The notes: a model not told the origin generated them from the letters alone. A stretch of DNA of 64,000 bases from Methanoculleus methanifontis (GCF_030464365.1 NZ_VCYI01000001.1:62001-126000); one strand, 5' to 3'. Counted from the stretch's first letter, positions 42,134 to 50,643 are shown. Numbers and translations: made by a program.

Positions 42134-42224
42134 GCGAAGACGTTGCACTCAAAGAGGCTGTCCCTTCCCTGAGCGGCAGACACTATAATCAACAGATAGG
42201 TACAATATTGGGAGTGGACGACCT

Positions 42225-42560
42225 ATGGTGATGAGATGTTCGTTTGCGCTCGATCCCGACCTGATGGAGCAGATCGATCAGTTTGCCAGGGATCACGCGC
42301 TCGAAAGAAATGAGGCTATCTTAGAGTTGATTGAGGCCGGCCTTGCCTGCAAGGAGACGGGGACGCCGACAGTCCGGCAGCCGCGAACGTTTGAGGAGTT
42401 GAGCCGGCTCCAGAAGGAACTTGAGGATGTCAAAAGTGTCCTTACGGAGCTCCGCAACGAAGTCCGGCTGGTCCACCACACGATCGAGACCGACTGGAAC
42501 AACGAGGCGAAGGGCGTTCCGTTCCAGACGAAACACCCCTGGGAGTTCTGGCGGAAGTAA
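42225..42560 (+). CDS. Ribbon-helix-helix (CopG-type) protein with coiled coil
   Basis: 111 residues. The N-terminal 45 residues match the RHH fold (MRCSFALDPDLMEQIDQFARDH, then ERNEAILELIEAGL), a dimeric DNA-binding domain. Residues 55-95 are a predicted coiled coil (LSRLQKELEDVKSVLTELRNEV), and the tail is Trp-rich. It could be a transcription regulator or the antitoxin-like half of a pair, but no toxin gene is adjacent. ATG 42225 or 42231 may start it; a TATA-like CTATAATC lies about 38 bp upstream. Confidence 0.75.
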   Translation: MVMRCSFALDPDLMEQIDQFARDHALERNEAILELIEAGLACKETGTPTVRQPRTFEELSRLQKELEDVKSVLTELRNEVRLVHHTIETDWNNEAKGVPFQTKHPWEFWRK

Positions 42561-42566
42561 GCCCGG

Positions 42567-42827
42567 TTAGCTGATGATGTTTGCGATGCTCCGAAACCCT
42601 TCTTCCTGCTTATCATCGCAGAGAACCGCCTCGACTTTTGCCATATCGATATTGGGTGCATCGCGGCACCGGCTGCAGTAGGCCCGTGCCGGTGACGGCA
42701 GTTCTGCTCCTTTGACTACGACACTGGCGGAATGGACGCAGAATCTGCACCGGTCGATGGAAACACTCTCTTTTTCCGTGCACTGAACCCGGCCCTGGAC
42801 GACCGCAAGACGCCGGGGTTCACTCAT
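42567..42827 (-). CDS. Cysteine-rich small protein, unknown
   Basis: 86 residues with Cys pairs CRFC (about 27-30) and CSRC (about 51-54), arranged like a zinc ribbon or small rubredoxin-like knuckle, and additional Cys at about 16 and 69. Its start overlaps the end of the YkgJ-type gene by eight bases, so the two are probably translated together. I do not recognise a named family. A zinc or iron-sulfur binding role is an inference from the Cys pattern. Confidence 0.6.
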   Translation of the reverse strand: MSEPRRLAVVQGRVQCTEKESVSIDRCRFCVHSASVVVKGAELPSPARAYCSRCRDAPNIDMAKVEAVLCDDKQEEGFRSIANIIS

Positions 42828-43317
42828 AGGCCTCGACCTGGTATCCCGCCCGGCCGAGGATCGCGGCGACCTCGCTCTTCCAGACGATATCGTCGTCGGT
42901 CGTGAGCGGTGCGACTCCTTCCTCCCAGCATTGGTGGAGGGCGGCGTCCTCGGTGGCGAGGCTTCTCCTCCCCTTCACCTTCCCGATCTCCTGCCCGCTG
43001 GAATCGAAGATCCGCATGGTGCAACAGATGTAAGACCGGCAGATCAGCGGGCGGCTGTTGTGAATGGTGCAGACGTATTTCCCCCTCTCCCCGGGGAGGG
43101 GCCGGAGGAACGGGCACCAGGAGGGGTGTCTGTCGTTCTCGGAGGTATCCCTGAATGCGTCGAGGAACCGTTCCTCTACCCGGGCGCGGAACGTGCCGCC
43201 GACGACCTTCTGCCGGCAGAGGAAATCGCGGCTCGTGAGTCTCTTCTCTACCTCGATAAGTGCGCCGCCTGCCTGCATGCAGCACTTCCCGCAGAGTGTA
43301 CATTCGAACGCCGTCAT
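42820..43317 (-). CDS. YkgJ family cysteine cluster protein
   Basis: 165 residues. The N-terminal FECTLCGKCCMQAGG (Cys at about 6, 9, 12, 13) and the later CTIHNSRPLICRSYICC hold the eight or so cysteines typical of the YkgJ/Fe-S (UPF0153) family, which probably binds a metal or [Fe-S] cluster. The cellular function of the family is unknown. ATG 43317 is about 28 bp after a minus-strand CCTTTATCC TATA-like box. It is followed by a second Cys-rich gene overlapping by eight bases. Confidence 0.85.
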   Translation of the reverse strand: MTAFECTLCGKCCMQAGGALIEVEKRLTSRDFLCRQKVVGGTFRARVEERFLDAFRDTSENDRHPSWCPFLRPLPGERGKYVCTIHNSRPLICRSYICCTMRIFDSSGQEIGKVKGRRSLATEDAALHQCWEEGVAPLTTDDDIVWKSEVAAILGRAGYQVEAYE

Positions 43318-43413
43318 CCACTAGATTCTTTGCATAACGATGGATAAAGGTTCGTGAACGAGGTGCTTTGCCGTCCCAATAGGGTTAAATCGATACGCAT
43401 ACAATGGAGTGGC

Positions 43414-44592
43414 ATGAAGGTGTGCATAATGTGCGGAGGGGAGGGCACACGGCTCCGCCCCCTCACATTCGGGCGTCCTAAACCGTGTATTCCAATTGTC
43501 AACAAACCCTCGATCCAGCACCTGGTCTCACACCTCGCGAACCTCGGGTTCAACGACGTGGTGATCACGCTCGGTTACATGAGCGAGTCCATCGAGGAGG
43601 CCCTCGGGGACGGGTCGCTCTTTGGGGTCAATGTCACCTACGTCCACGAGAAGACGAAACTCGGAACGGCGGGGAGCGTCAAGAACGCCCAGAAATACCT
43701 CGAAGAGCAGCCGTTCCTGGTTGTCGGCGGCGACCACGTGGTGGGCCTGAACCTGCTCGAGTTCTACCGTGAACACCTCACCAACGACTCGATCACCACG
43801 ATCGGCCTCATCAGCATCGATGACCCGACCGAGTACGGGATCGCCGAGATCGACGCGGACTACCAGATCAAACGGTTCAAGGAGAAGCCGAGCCCGGGTG
43901 AGATCTTCTCGAACCTGGCGAGCACCGGGATGTACGTCTGCGACCCGGAGATCTTTGACCACATCCCGACCGGCGAGAAGTTCGATTTCGCCCGGAACCT
44001 CTTCCCCGAACTGATGGAGAAAGGCTACGGCCTGAAAGCCTGGCTTGCCCGCGGCAACTGGTCGGACGTGGGAAGCCCGCGGTCGCTCCGTGAAGCGGAA
44101 CGGTGGAAACTGCAGGATATCGGGTTCACGAACATCTCCGGCGACCTCTACATCAAGGGCGCCCGGATCCTCGGCCCGGCACAGATAGGGAGTTCGGTCT
44201 CGATTGCGGCAAATTCCCGGGTGATCGGGCCGGTTTCGATCGGCGCCGGGACGATCATCGAGGAGAACGTCATCATCGGGCCGTATACGAGCATCGGGGA
44301 GGGCTGCATCATCAAGAACAGCGCGAAGGTCTTCTCTTCGTCAATCTACAACCGGGTGGTGATCGGGAGAGACAGCACCGTCAGCGGGAGTATCATCGAC
44401 AACGATACACTCATCGGCACCGGGTGCAACATCGAGCACGATACGGTCATCGGGCCGCGTGCGGTGCTGAAAGGCGGCGTGGTCGTCCACTCGGGAACCC
44501 GGCTCTGGCCGGAGGTGATCATCCCCGAGGGGACGGTCGTCAAAGAGCACGTCTTAAACGAGGACTTCGATACCCGGACCGAAGGGTCCTAA
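43414..44592 (+). CDS. Sugar-phosphate nucleotidyltransferase with hexapeptide repeats
   Basis: 392 residues. The N-terminal nucleotidyltransferase (1 to about 240) has CGGEGTRLRPLT at 7-18, FGRPKPCIPI and VVGGDHV. The C-terminal part is a left-handed beta-helix of hexapeptides (IGPVSIGAGTIIEENVIIG). It should activate a hexose phosphate, as mannose-1-phosphate guanylyl- or glucose-1-phosphate thymidylyltransferases do; acetyltransferase activity as in GlmU is also possible. ATG 43414 is preferred because GGTTAAATC lies about 27 bp upstream; an open frame extends to 43354. Confidence 0.88.
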   Translation: MKVCIMCGGEGTRLRPLTFGRPKPCIPIVNKPSIQHLVSHLANLGFNDVVITLGYMSESIEEALGDGSLFGVNVTYVHEKTKLGTAGSVKNAQKYLEEQPFLVVGGDHVVGLNLLEFYREHLTNDSITTIGLISIDDPTEYGIAEIDADYQIKRFKEKPSPGEIFSNLASTGMYVCDPEIFDHIPTGEKFDFARNLFPELMEKGYGLKAWLARGNWSDVGSPRSLREAERWKLQDIGFTNISGDLYIKGARILGPAQIGSSVSIAANSRVIGPVSIGAGTIIEENVIIGPYTSIGEGCIIKNSAKVFSSSIYNRVVIGRDSTVSGSIIDNDTLIGTGCNIEHDTVIGPRAVLKGGVVVHSGTRLWPEVIIPEGTVVKEHVLNEDFDTRTEGS

Positions 44593-44639
44593 TTGGGGCA
44601 TTTCACCGCGCCTCGTGGTTCCCGGTGCAGGTCGCCCCC

Positions 44640-44663
44640 TCACGCGAAGGACACGAAAAGCGG
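44640..44663. repeat. Short CGCGAAG repeat remnant
   Basis: CTCACGCGAAGGACACGAAAAG matches the left arm of the hairpin family. It lies in the 99-bp spacer between convergent genes and lacks a right arm. Confidence 0.45.
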
Positions 44664-44691
44664 TTGGTTGCCGGTGATGGCCCCCGGGGCA

Positions 44692-45483
44692 CTACCCGTG
44701 CCTGACAAGCCGGTGCGTCAGCGCGACAAGGGGGTGGCGGGCGTAGTCGAGGACTTTGATGTCGTCGAGCGTCTTTAAGTTCAGCGTCCGGGCCGTCCGC
44801 TCCATCCCGAGTTCGATGTTCTCCCTGACCTCGATGATGTAGGCGTCGAGGTTCGCGATCCCGAGTCGCTTGGCCGCGATCGCACGGTGGTGCCCGTCGA
44901 CCAGGATCCAGCGGCCCGGCCGCCTGACGACGATCAGGGGCTCGGCGAGCCCCTTCTTGATCTCGTACATCCTCCCCTCCAGTTCGTCCTCGTAGATCTT
45001 CGACTGGGTGGGCAGGAGGTTGATGATTGGAACCGATCCCCGTTTCAGGGTCGGTTCCACCCCGTAGAGTTTTTTGAGTGTTTCGATGAACTTGAAGACC
45101 TTTTCCGGCGATACGTGCTCGATCTGGGACCTGATGACGTCGGCGTTCGACATGATCCCGATGAGCTCGTTTCTGTCGTTGACGACCGGGAGTTTCTGGA
45201 TGCCGGAGCGGAAGATGACGCGAGCGGCGTCGTTCACGCTCATGTCCGGGTCGGCGACGATGAGGTGGCGGGACATCACCTGCTCCACCGGTGTCGATGG
45301 GTGGACGAAGAGGAGATCCCGTGCCGATATGTAGCCCACCACCACTTTTGAATTCTCGACGACCGGAAAACCGTCGTGATGTGTATTTTTTATGGTTTCG
45401 ATGACGTCCCGAACCGTCCCGTGGGCATTGACGGTGACGACGTCGTAGGTCATGTAATCCTTGACCTTCTTTTTATCCATCAT
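44692..45483 (-). CDS. CBS-pair protein fused to a ParB/Srx-like domain
   Basis: 263 residues from ATG 45483 (MMDKKKVKDYM). Two CBS motifs (about 8-60 and 68-125) form a Bateman module that usually binds adenosyl nucleotides. The C-terminal domain contains KKGLAEPLIVVRRPG and LVDGHHRAIAAKRLG, the ParB/sulfiredoxin nucleotidase core. The family occurs in methanogens, but the ligand and target are unknown. An in-frame extension to 45555 overlaps the Hsp20 gene and is unlikely. ATG 45480, one codon later, is another possible start. Confidence 0.82.
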   Translation of the reverse strand: MMDKKKVKDYMTYDVVTVNAHGTVRDVIETIKNTHHDGFPVVENSKVVVGYISARDLLFVHPSTPVEQVMSRHLIVADPDMSVNDAARVIFRSGIQKLPVVNDRNELIGIMSNADVIRSQIEHVSPEKVFKFIETLKKLYGVEPTLKRGSVPIINLLPTQSKIYEDELEGRMYEIKKGLAEPLIVVRRPGRWILVDGHHRAIAAKRLGIANLDAYIIEVRENIELGMERTARTLNLKTLDDIKVLDYARHPLVALTHRLVRHG

Positions 45484-45547
45484 GATAGTCTCACGCTGGC
45501 CCGACATGAAATGTTCGGTTGAACCCGGCAACGCCCCCAAAAAATGG

Positions 45548-46018
45548 TTATTCAATGGGGATCGTGGTTCCGGTCTCGGCCGGCGCTTTCTTCAGCCGGA
45601 CCTCGAGAACCCCGTTCTTAAACGTTGCAGCGGCGCTCTCTTCGATTACTTCCGCCGGGAGCAGCACCGTGCGGGTCATCAGACCGTAGATGCGCTCTCG
45701 CATGAAGAAATCCAGGCTCTCCTCCTCGGTCTCTCCCGTCCGCCTGCTGGTGATCTCCAGGTGGCTGGGATCGATGAGCCGGACAGCGACGTTCTCCTTC
45801 TCGACGCCGGGGAGGTCGGCAACGACGATCACTTCGTCCTCGTGGTCGCGGACATCCACGCGGAAGTCGCGGACCGCGGGGACGACCCGGCCCCGGACTT
45901 CCTCTCCGCGTGAGCCGATCCCCCCGAGCAACGACTGGAACCTGCTCTCCATCTCGGCCATAAGGTCGTCGAAGTCCTGCCATATCGTGCGATACGGTCC
46001 TCGTTCGATTCTTGCCAT
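45548..46018 (-). CDS. Hsp20-family small heat shock protein
   Basis: 156 residues. A short N-terminus (WQDFDDLMAEMESRFQSLL) precedes the alpha-crystallin domain (about 50-145; FRVDVRDHEDEVIVVADLPG) with FKNGVLEVRLKK and the C-terminal TTIPIE. It is a holdase for unfolding proteins. ATG 46018 is fixed by GGAGTGAT five bases upstream. The promoter region at about 46085-46105 has TTTATTATAC on the minus strand. It is a paralogue of the gene at 11537-12034 with a different N-terminus, so the two may form separate oligomers. Confidence 0.92.
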   Translation of the reverse strand: MARIERGPYRTIWQDFDDLMAEMESRFQSLLGGIGSRGEEVRGRVVPAVRDFRVDVRDHEDEVIVVADLPGVEKENVAVRLIDPSHLEITSRRTGETEEESLDFFMRERIYGLMTRTVLLPAEVIEESAAATFKNGVLEVRLKKAPAETGTTIPIE

Positions 46019-46174
46019 TGTAATCACTCCTGTTGACTCGGATCGCCCCGGACGAGCGGGTCGGCCGAGGCTAACCTTTAGGTAGTGCTAAAGTATAATA
46101 AATTTATCTCTGGCGTCTCCGTATCCCTCCAGAACAATACCATTTTATTTCACCAAACGGCGATTGTACTCGTA
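46019..46174. promoter_or_regulatory. Divergent promoter region of Hsp20 and FKBP genes
   Basis: The minus-strand TATA-like TTTATTATACTT (about 46090-46102) precedes Hsp20. On the plus strand ATTTTATTTC (about 46143) is 28 bp before ATG 46175, leaderless. Confidence 0.5.
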
Positions 46175-46873
46175 ATGAAAAAAACACAGCAGAAGACCTC
46201 GAAGGATGACAACTCCCCGTGGATGAAATGGGCCTATGTGGGGATTGCCGTTCTGGTTGCGGTTGCCATGGTCGGCACCTATCTCGCACCCATGTTTGAG
46301 AAGAAACCGGCCGCCCAGGTAGGAAACATGGCGGTGATCGGCTACACCATCTTCAACGAGGACGGACGTCCCCTCATCACGACCGACCAGAACCTCCTCG
46401 TAAGCGAGTACGAGAAGGGAAACTTTGTTCTCCTGACCTACGGCCTGGAGATGCCCGTCGGTGCACAGGTCTCAGGTGAGAACATTGCACCCATTCCCAT
46501 CGCATACCCCGAGACCAACGGAACCGTGGGCGCCGGACTGCTGGGATTCGAGACCAACGCTATCTCGGCAGGGCTCGTCGGGATGCAGGCCGGCGAGACG
46601 AAGACCATCAGTTTCGCTTACGAGGAAAACGACCTCGAGATAAATATCAGCGAAGAGGAAGCAAACGAGATCGACCTCAACTTCACGGAGGCGGAAGTGG
46701 GTAAACCGTTCCTGCGCGAGTTTATGCTCGCGTCGGGCATCCATCTGGGGAATGAGACCAACCAGACCCCGACGCTGCGCTTCTGGGAAGTCGCTGACAA
46801 GACCGACGACTCGCTGGTCGTTACGTGCCGCTACGGCAGCGCCCGGGTCACACTCAACGGCATAACCGGGTGA
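46175..46873 (+). CDS. Membrane-anchored FKBP-type peptidyl-prolyl isomerase
   Basis: 232 residues. A basic N-terminus (MKKTQQKTSKDD) and one helix (WAYVGIAVLVAVAMVGTYL, about 18-36) anchor the protein, placing the rest outside the membrane. The extracytoplasmic part has the archaeal FKBP-like region with FVLLTYGLEMPVGAQ and GLVGMQAGETKTISF, where an inserted domain usually follows. It probably helps secreted proteins to fold. ATG 46175 is favoured by a TATA box 28 bp upstream; the open frame back to 46085 lacks signal. Confidence 0.8.
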   Translation: MKKTQQKTSKDDNSPWMKWAYVGIAVLVAVAMVGTYLAPMFEKKPAAQVGNMAVIGYTIFNEDGRPLITTDQNLLVSEYEKGNFVLLTYGLEMPVGAQVSGENIAPIPIAYPETNGTVGAGLLGFETNAISAGLVGMQAGETKTISFAYEENDLEINISEEEANEIDLNFTEAEVGKPFLREFMLASGIHLGNETNQTPTLRFWEVADKTDDSLVVTCRYGSARVTLNGITG

Positions 46874-46921
46874 CGGCACCCGCCCCACACTTTTTTATAA
46901 TCTCCCTGCGACCTGCCGTAC

Positions 46922-47200
46922 ATGGCGGTAAAGGTGATTAGTTTCTACCAGGAAGGATGCATGGGGTGCGAGGAGCAGGCCTCGATCCTCTGCGAGACCG
47001 AGAAGGAACTCGGAATCAAGATAGAAGAGATCGATGCCGTGAAGAACCCCGAGTATATCCAGAAGTATAATCTCCGGGTGACGCCGACGATCATCGTCCT
47101 CGATGGCGACGAGGTCAGGGAGCGGATGGAGGGGCTCGTCCACCGTGAAGACCTCGAGGCCGCGATCCGGCGCCACCTCCCCGAGCCCCTGCCCCGGTGA
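46922..47200 (+). CDS. Thioredoxin-fold protein
   Basis: 92 residues with a redox motif CMGC (about 13-16) after VISFYQEG, the following cis-Pro in VTPTIIVLDG and a C-terminal helix. The active-site pair differs from WCGPC thioredoxin and WCPxC glutaredoxin, as is common in methanogens. It probably reduces disulfides in the cytoplasm and may serve the ribonucleotide reductase. A TATA box (TTTTTTATAATC at 46891) is about 26 bp before ATG 46922. Confidence 0.85.
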   Translation: MAVKVISFYQEGCMGCEEQASILCETEKELGIKIEEIDAVKNPEYIQKYNLRVTPTIIVLDGDEVRERMEGLVHREDLEAAIRRHLPEPLPR

Positions 47201-47203
47201 GGT

Positions 47204-47794
47204 TCAGCGGCCCCGGGGGCGACCTTCGAGATACCCGTAGATCCGCTTCACCCGGCGGGCAAACGTCTTCCATCCTTCTTTTCGCATGACCGGGCCGTCG
47301 CGGAGTTTGATGTGTGATATCCTGATCCGGCGGCCCGCAAAGGTGTAGGTCTCCCCGACGACGAACTCATCCTCGCCGTCGGCGGTCTGGTAGAGCGGGA
47401 GGGTCGTGCGCCCGGTGTGGATTGACGCCTTCACCACGACCTGCTCGATTCCCCGTGTCCAGAGAGTCGTCACCTCTCCGGCCGCCGCCCGGCGAACCCG
47501 CTTTGGACCGGCCTCAATGCCGGTCACCTCGACCCCGAAGACCTCGTCGCCGCACTCCGCGGCGATCCGGTCGCCAAGGGAGACGACCTCGTCATCGAAC
47601 ATCTCGACGCTGCAGACCATTGATTCGGTCTCCTGGCTCACGATGGCTTTGATGGCAAGGATCTCGGGTTCGGGGGGTCTCGGTATCCGGTGAACCTGCC
47701 CGCACTCGCTGCACTGCACCACCAGTTCGGCGGCTTCCCGGAGAACCTGGTGTTCGCACTCCTCTTTACAGACGGGGCAAACGATGCTAATCAT
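47204..47794 (-). CDS. HVO_0476-type zinc finger protein
   Basis: 196 residues. The N-terminal zinc finger has Cys pairs CPVC (about 6-9) and CSEC (about 28-31). The remainder is a beta-rich domain (ETESMVCSVEMFDDEVVSLGDRI, then TYTFAGRRIRISHIKLR) ending in a basic helix. It matches an archaeal family of unknown function known from halophiles as HVO_0476. It is divergent from DUF371 with 33 bp between starts. It could act in RNA or ribosome biology, but that is speculative. Confidence 0.8.
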   Translation of the reverse strand: MISIVCPVCKEECEHQVLREAAELVVQCSECGQVHRIPRPPEPEILAIKAIVSQETESMVCSVEMFDDEVVSLGDRIAAECGDEVFGVEVTGIEAGPKRVRRAAAGEVTTLWTRGIEQVVVKASIHTGRTTLPLYQTADGEDEFVVGETYTFAGRRIRISHIKLRDGPVMRKEGWKTFARRVKRIYGYLEGRPRGR

Positions 47795-47827
47795 TCATTA
47801 GCAATAGCGTCCCTCTCCTAATTAAGC

Positions 47828-48655
47828 ATGAAGGCGAGGGATGTCGTGCGGGCACGGGGACACCCGCTGGTCCAGGGAACCCATCGGACGACGTTTGAAG
47901 TGACAAAAGACGAGACGCTGACCGAGACCGGAGACTGCATCATCGGCGTCGCTGCCGACAAGGGTGCCGCCGACCTCGACCCCGGTCTCAAAGCGCTGCT
48001 CTGCGACGATCGGGCGGTGCTCACGACCCGGCTTACCGCGGGGAGCGAGATCGTCGAGGTGACGTCGCGGGGCAACGCGGCGTTCAGTCTGGATCACCCC
48101 GCCGACCTCGTCTGGCGACGGAGCGATTTTGTCTCCGACCGGACGGTGGGCATCCGCTCCGACCAGGTCGCGGCGACCCTCCCCCGCGAGTTCATCGAGG
48201 CGCTCCGGCGGGGGGAGGAACTGGTCGTCGAACTCGAAGTGGAGATTCTGGGTGACAACGTTCCGGAGGAACAAGAGTTCAAGCATCGCCAGGTGCGAGG
48301 TGCGACTCGCGAAGGGCGCGAAGGGAACTGTCGATGCGCCTATCAGCCTGACTTCGCGCCTCCGCGTGAGATCCGACACACTCATTGCGCTGCTGCCTCA
48401 CACGGAGCTGTGAAATCCGTGAGGTTGCCGGTGCTCCGATCTTCCTGCCCGGAAAACCCGTGTGCCCGCTCCGCGATGCCGGCAGGGATAGATTTATGCA
48501 CTCAAGGTGCAGGGGAACGGGTGAGATATGCAACCGCTCACCCCGGCGCTCGAAGACCTCCTCGAGCACCTGGAAGATCTCGACCGCCGTCTCCGCCCGC
48601 TCAGGGCAGGCGAGGGTGCGGCTCCCGCAGGGGACCTGCTCCTGCTCAAACCTGA
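47828..48655 (+). CDS. DUF371 protein with lost stop codon (run-on ORF)
   Basis: The first ~142 residues (MKARDVVRARGHPL, GTHRTTFEVTKDE, GDCIIGVAADKG, FSLDHPADLVWRRSDFV) match DUF371, a small archaeal family of unknown function of about 140 residues. The frame then runs on for 133 more residues through a CGCGAAG repeat (48286-48375) and into the next gene. The tail is Arg/Pro/Ser-rich and shows no native codon use, so the original stop was probably removed by the repeat. Whether the extended product is stable is unknown. The overlap with the kinase gene is 128 bp. Confidence 0.8.
   Translation: MKARDVVRARGHPLVQGTHRTTFEVTKDETLTETGDCIIGVAADKGAADLDPGLKALLCDDRAVLTTRLTAGSEIVEVTSRGNAAFSLDHPADLVWRRSDFVSDRTVGIRSDQVAATLPREFIEALRRGEELVVELEVEILGDNVPEEQEFKHRQVRGATREGREGNCRCAYQPDFAPPREIRHTHCAAASHGAVKSVRLPVLRSSCPENPCARSAMPAGIDLCTQGAGERVRYATAHPGARRPPRAPGRSRPPSPPAQGRRGCGSRRGPAPAQT
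48286..48385. repeat. CGCGAAG repeat at the 3' end of the DUF371 gene
   Basis: Contains CTCGCGAAGGGCGCGAAGG and, 40 bp later, ACTTCGCGCCTCCGCGTGAG, the same paired arms as the other copies. It sits exactly where the DUF371 domain ends. Confidence 0.65.
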
Positions 48656-50483
48656 TCTTGCCGAGCTCTACGATCAGGTCGACACGCTGATTGCCGATAT
48701 CCGGAGCATCGACGCCGCATACCAACGATATCGCGACCGATTTTTCCACCTCCCGGCGATTTGCCTCTGCACGGGCGCGGACAGCATCATCCTGGAGGCG
48801 AACCGGGCGGCGACCCTCCTGTTCGGCATCGCTCCCGACCGGCTGCAGGGTTTGCCTCTCGGCGCACATCTCCACCCGGAAAGCATCCCGGCGTTCCGGT
48901 CGGCCGTTGCAGCGCTCGGCCGGGGCGAGGATCTGCCTGCGCAGGAGTTCCTGCTCGTTCGAGCCGACGGCGGCACCGTTCCGGCGACTGCGGCCGTTTC
49001 GACCTCTTACGGGCCCGGCGGCCGTGCAGCCGAGTACCTCTGGGTGTTCCACGACATATCGGGAGAGAAGCGAGTCGAGGAAGCCCTCCGGGAGAGCGAA
49101 GACCGGTACCGGGAACTGACCGAGAACGTCAGCGACGCATTCCTCGCCCTGGACCGGGACGGCCGCGTCATCTCCTGGAACCGGGCGGCCGCCCGTCTCT
49201 CGGGCCGCACGGTGGAGGAAGCGGTCGGACAGAGCATCTACGACCTGTTCCCGCAACTCCGAAACGACGAGGTTATCGGGTTTTTCCGGCAGATTGCGGA
49301 GACCGGCCGACCCGGGATAAGCGAATGCAGGTTTGATATCCACGGCCGGGAACACACGTTCGAGGTGCGTGCCGTCCCCACCCGTGCGGGCATCTCCATC
49401 TATATCCGGGACATCACAGCCCGGCGCGAGGCTGAAGAAGCGCTCCGGCAGAGCGAAGAGCGGTGCCGGATGGTCGTTGAGAGCCAGACCGAGTTGATCT
49501 GCCGCCGGCTCCCCGACGGCACCATCACCTTCGCGAACGACGCCTACTGCCGCTACGTCGGCATCCCGTGCGGCGACCTCATCGGACGGCGCTACACCCT
49601 CACCGTCCCGGCCGACGACCAGGCCCGGATCCAGGAGAGCTTCGCCTCCCTCACCCCCGACCACCCGGTATCGACGGTCGAGCACCGGGTGATCATGCCG
49701 GACGGGGGTGTCCGGTGGCAGCAGTGGACGAATACGGCGTCCTTCGATGAAGAGGGTTCCGTCGTCGAGTACCAATCGGTGGGCCGGGACATCACCGATG
49801 CGCGGATGGCGGGGGAGGCGCTTCTTCTTGCGAACCGGAAACTCAACCTGCTCTCCGATGTGACCCGGCACGATATCTTAAACCGGCTCACCGTGCTCTC
49901 CGGGTACCTTGCCCTCTTTCGCGAGCGGGTGAGCGACCCGGAACTGCTGGACTACTGCCGAAAAGAGGAAGAAGCCCTCCAGGACATCCAGCGCTACATG
50001 GCCTTCACCGCGGAGTACCGTGATGTCGGGGTGGCCACCCCTGCCTGGCAGGATGCCCGGAGGATCGTCCGTGAGGCGATGGCGGGGCTCGATCCGGGCG
50101 ATATTGCCATCGAGGTGCGGACGGGCGATCTGGAGGTGTATGCCGACCCTCTCATCGTCAGGGTCTTTGAAAACCTCATCGACAACTCGCTCCGGCATGG
50201 TGAACGGGTTACCCGGATACGCATCTATCCCGAAGGGTCCGACCGGGGGATCAGCCTTGTCTACGAGGACGACGGCATCGGCATTCCCCGTGAAGTAAAA
50301 GAGAACCTCTTCAGGCGTGGGTTCGGGCGGCAGACCGGATTCGGGCTCTTCCTCTCCCGCGAGATCCTCGGTATTACCGGGATCTCCATACGGGAGACCG
50401 GCGAGCCCGGTAAAGGCGCGCGATTCGAGATCGACGTCCCGCAAGGGTTCTACCGCTTCACCGGTCGCGGCCAAGCTCGGTGA
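48528..50483 (+). CDS. Soluble multi-PAS sensor histidine kinase
   Basis: 651 residues, no membrane helix. A coiled-coil start (LEDLLEHLEDLDRRL) precedes three PAS domains (about 65-180, 190-305, 315-430). The phosphoacceptor region has TRHDILNRLTVLSGY (His about 447), and HATPase_c shows NLIDNSLRHGE, YEDDGIGIP and GRQTGFGLFLS. It resembles the methanogen kinases that carry HD-[IL]-N after the His. GGTGAGAT lies directly before ATG 48528, and AGATTTATGC (TATA-like) is 35 bp upstream. No response regulator is adjacent. Confidence 0.92.
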   Translation: MQPLTPALEDLLEHLEDLDRRLRPLRAGEGAAPAGDLLLLKPDLAELYDQVDTLIADIRSIDAAYQRYRDRFFHLPAICLCTGADSIILEANRAATLLFGIAPDRLQGLPLGAHLHPESIPAFRSAVAALGRGEDLPAQEFLLVRADGGTVPATAAVSTSYGPGGRAAEYLWVFHDISGEKRVEEALRESEDRYRELTENVSDAFLALDRDGRVISWNRAAARLSGRTVEEAVGQSIYDLFPQLRNDEVIGFFRQIAETGRPGISECRFDIHGREHTFEVRAVPTRAGISIYIRDITARREAEEALRQSEERCRMVVESQTELICRRLPDGTITFANDAYCRYVGIPCGDLIGRRYTLTVPADDQARIQESFASLTPDHPVSTVEHRVIMPDGGVRWQQWTNTASFDEEGSVVEYQSVGRDITDARMAGEALLLANRKLNLLSDVTRHDILNRLTVLSGYLALFRERVSDPELLDYCRKEEEALQDIQRYMAFTAEYRDVGVATPAWQDARRIVREAMAGLDPGDIAIEVRTGDLEVYADPLIVRVFENLIDNSLRHGERVTRIRIYPEGSDRGISLVYEDDGIGIPREVKENLFRRGFGRQTGFGLFLSREILGITGISIRETGEPGKGARFEIDVPQGFYRFTGRGQAR

Positions 50484-50643
50484 GTTTCATCTCGGCCGTG
50501 TCGAGCAGGTCTTCGCACTGTTTGACGAGGAGCGCGCCCCGCTCGTAGATGGCGATGCTCTCCTCAAGGCTCGTCTCGCCGTCTTCGAGTTTCCGGACAA
50601 TCCCCCGCAGTTCTTCTAGCATCTCTTCAAAGGTCTTCGTCAT
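50458..50643 (-). CDS. xseB: Exodeoxyribonuclease VII small subunit
   Basis: 61 residues, helical, the usual XseB length: TFEEMLEELRGIVRKLEDGE, then LEESIAIYERGALLVKQCEDLLD. It binds the large subunit to form the single-strand DNA exonuclease. The start overlaps the end of xseA by 17 bp, and the 3' end overlaps the convergent kinase gene by 26 bp. The complex is a bacterial-type enzyme found in some methanogens. Confidence 0.93.
   Translation of the reverse strand: MTKTFEEMLEELRGIVRKLEDGETSLEESIAIYERGALLVKQCEDLLDTAEMKLTELGRDR

Noticed and set aside
42225-42560. RHH protein as an antitoxin of a toxin-antitoxin pair
   Set aside because: No toxin-like gene follows on the same strand; the next gene is on the other strand and is Cys-rich.
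43354-43413. Longer N-terminus of the nucleotidyltransferase
   Set aside because: The family starts directly before the CGGEGTRLRPLT loop, and a TATA-like box lies 27 bp before ATG 43414.
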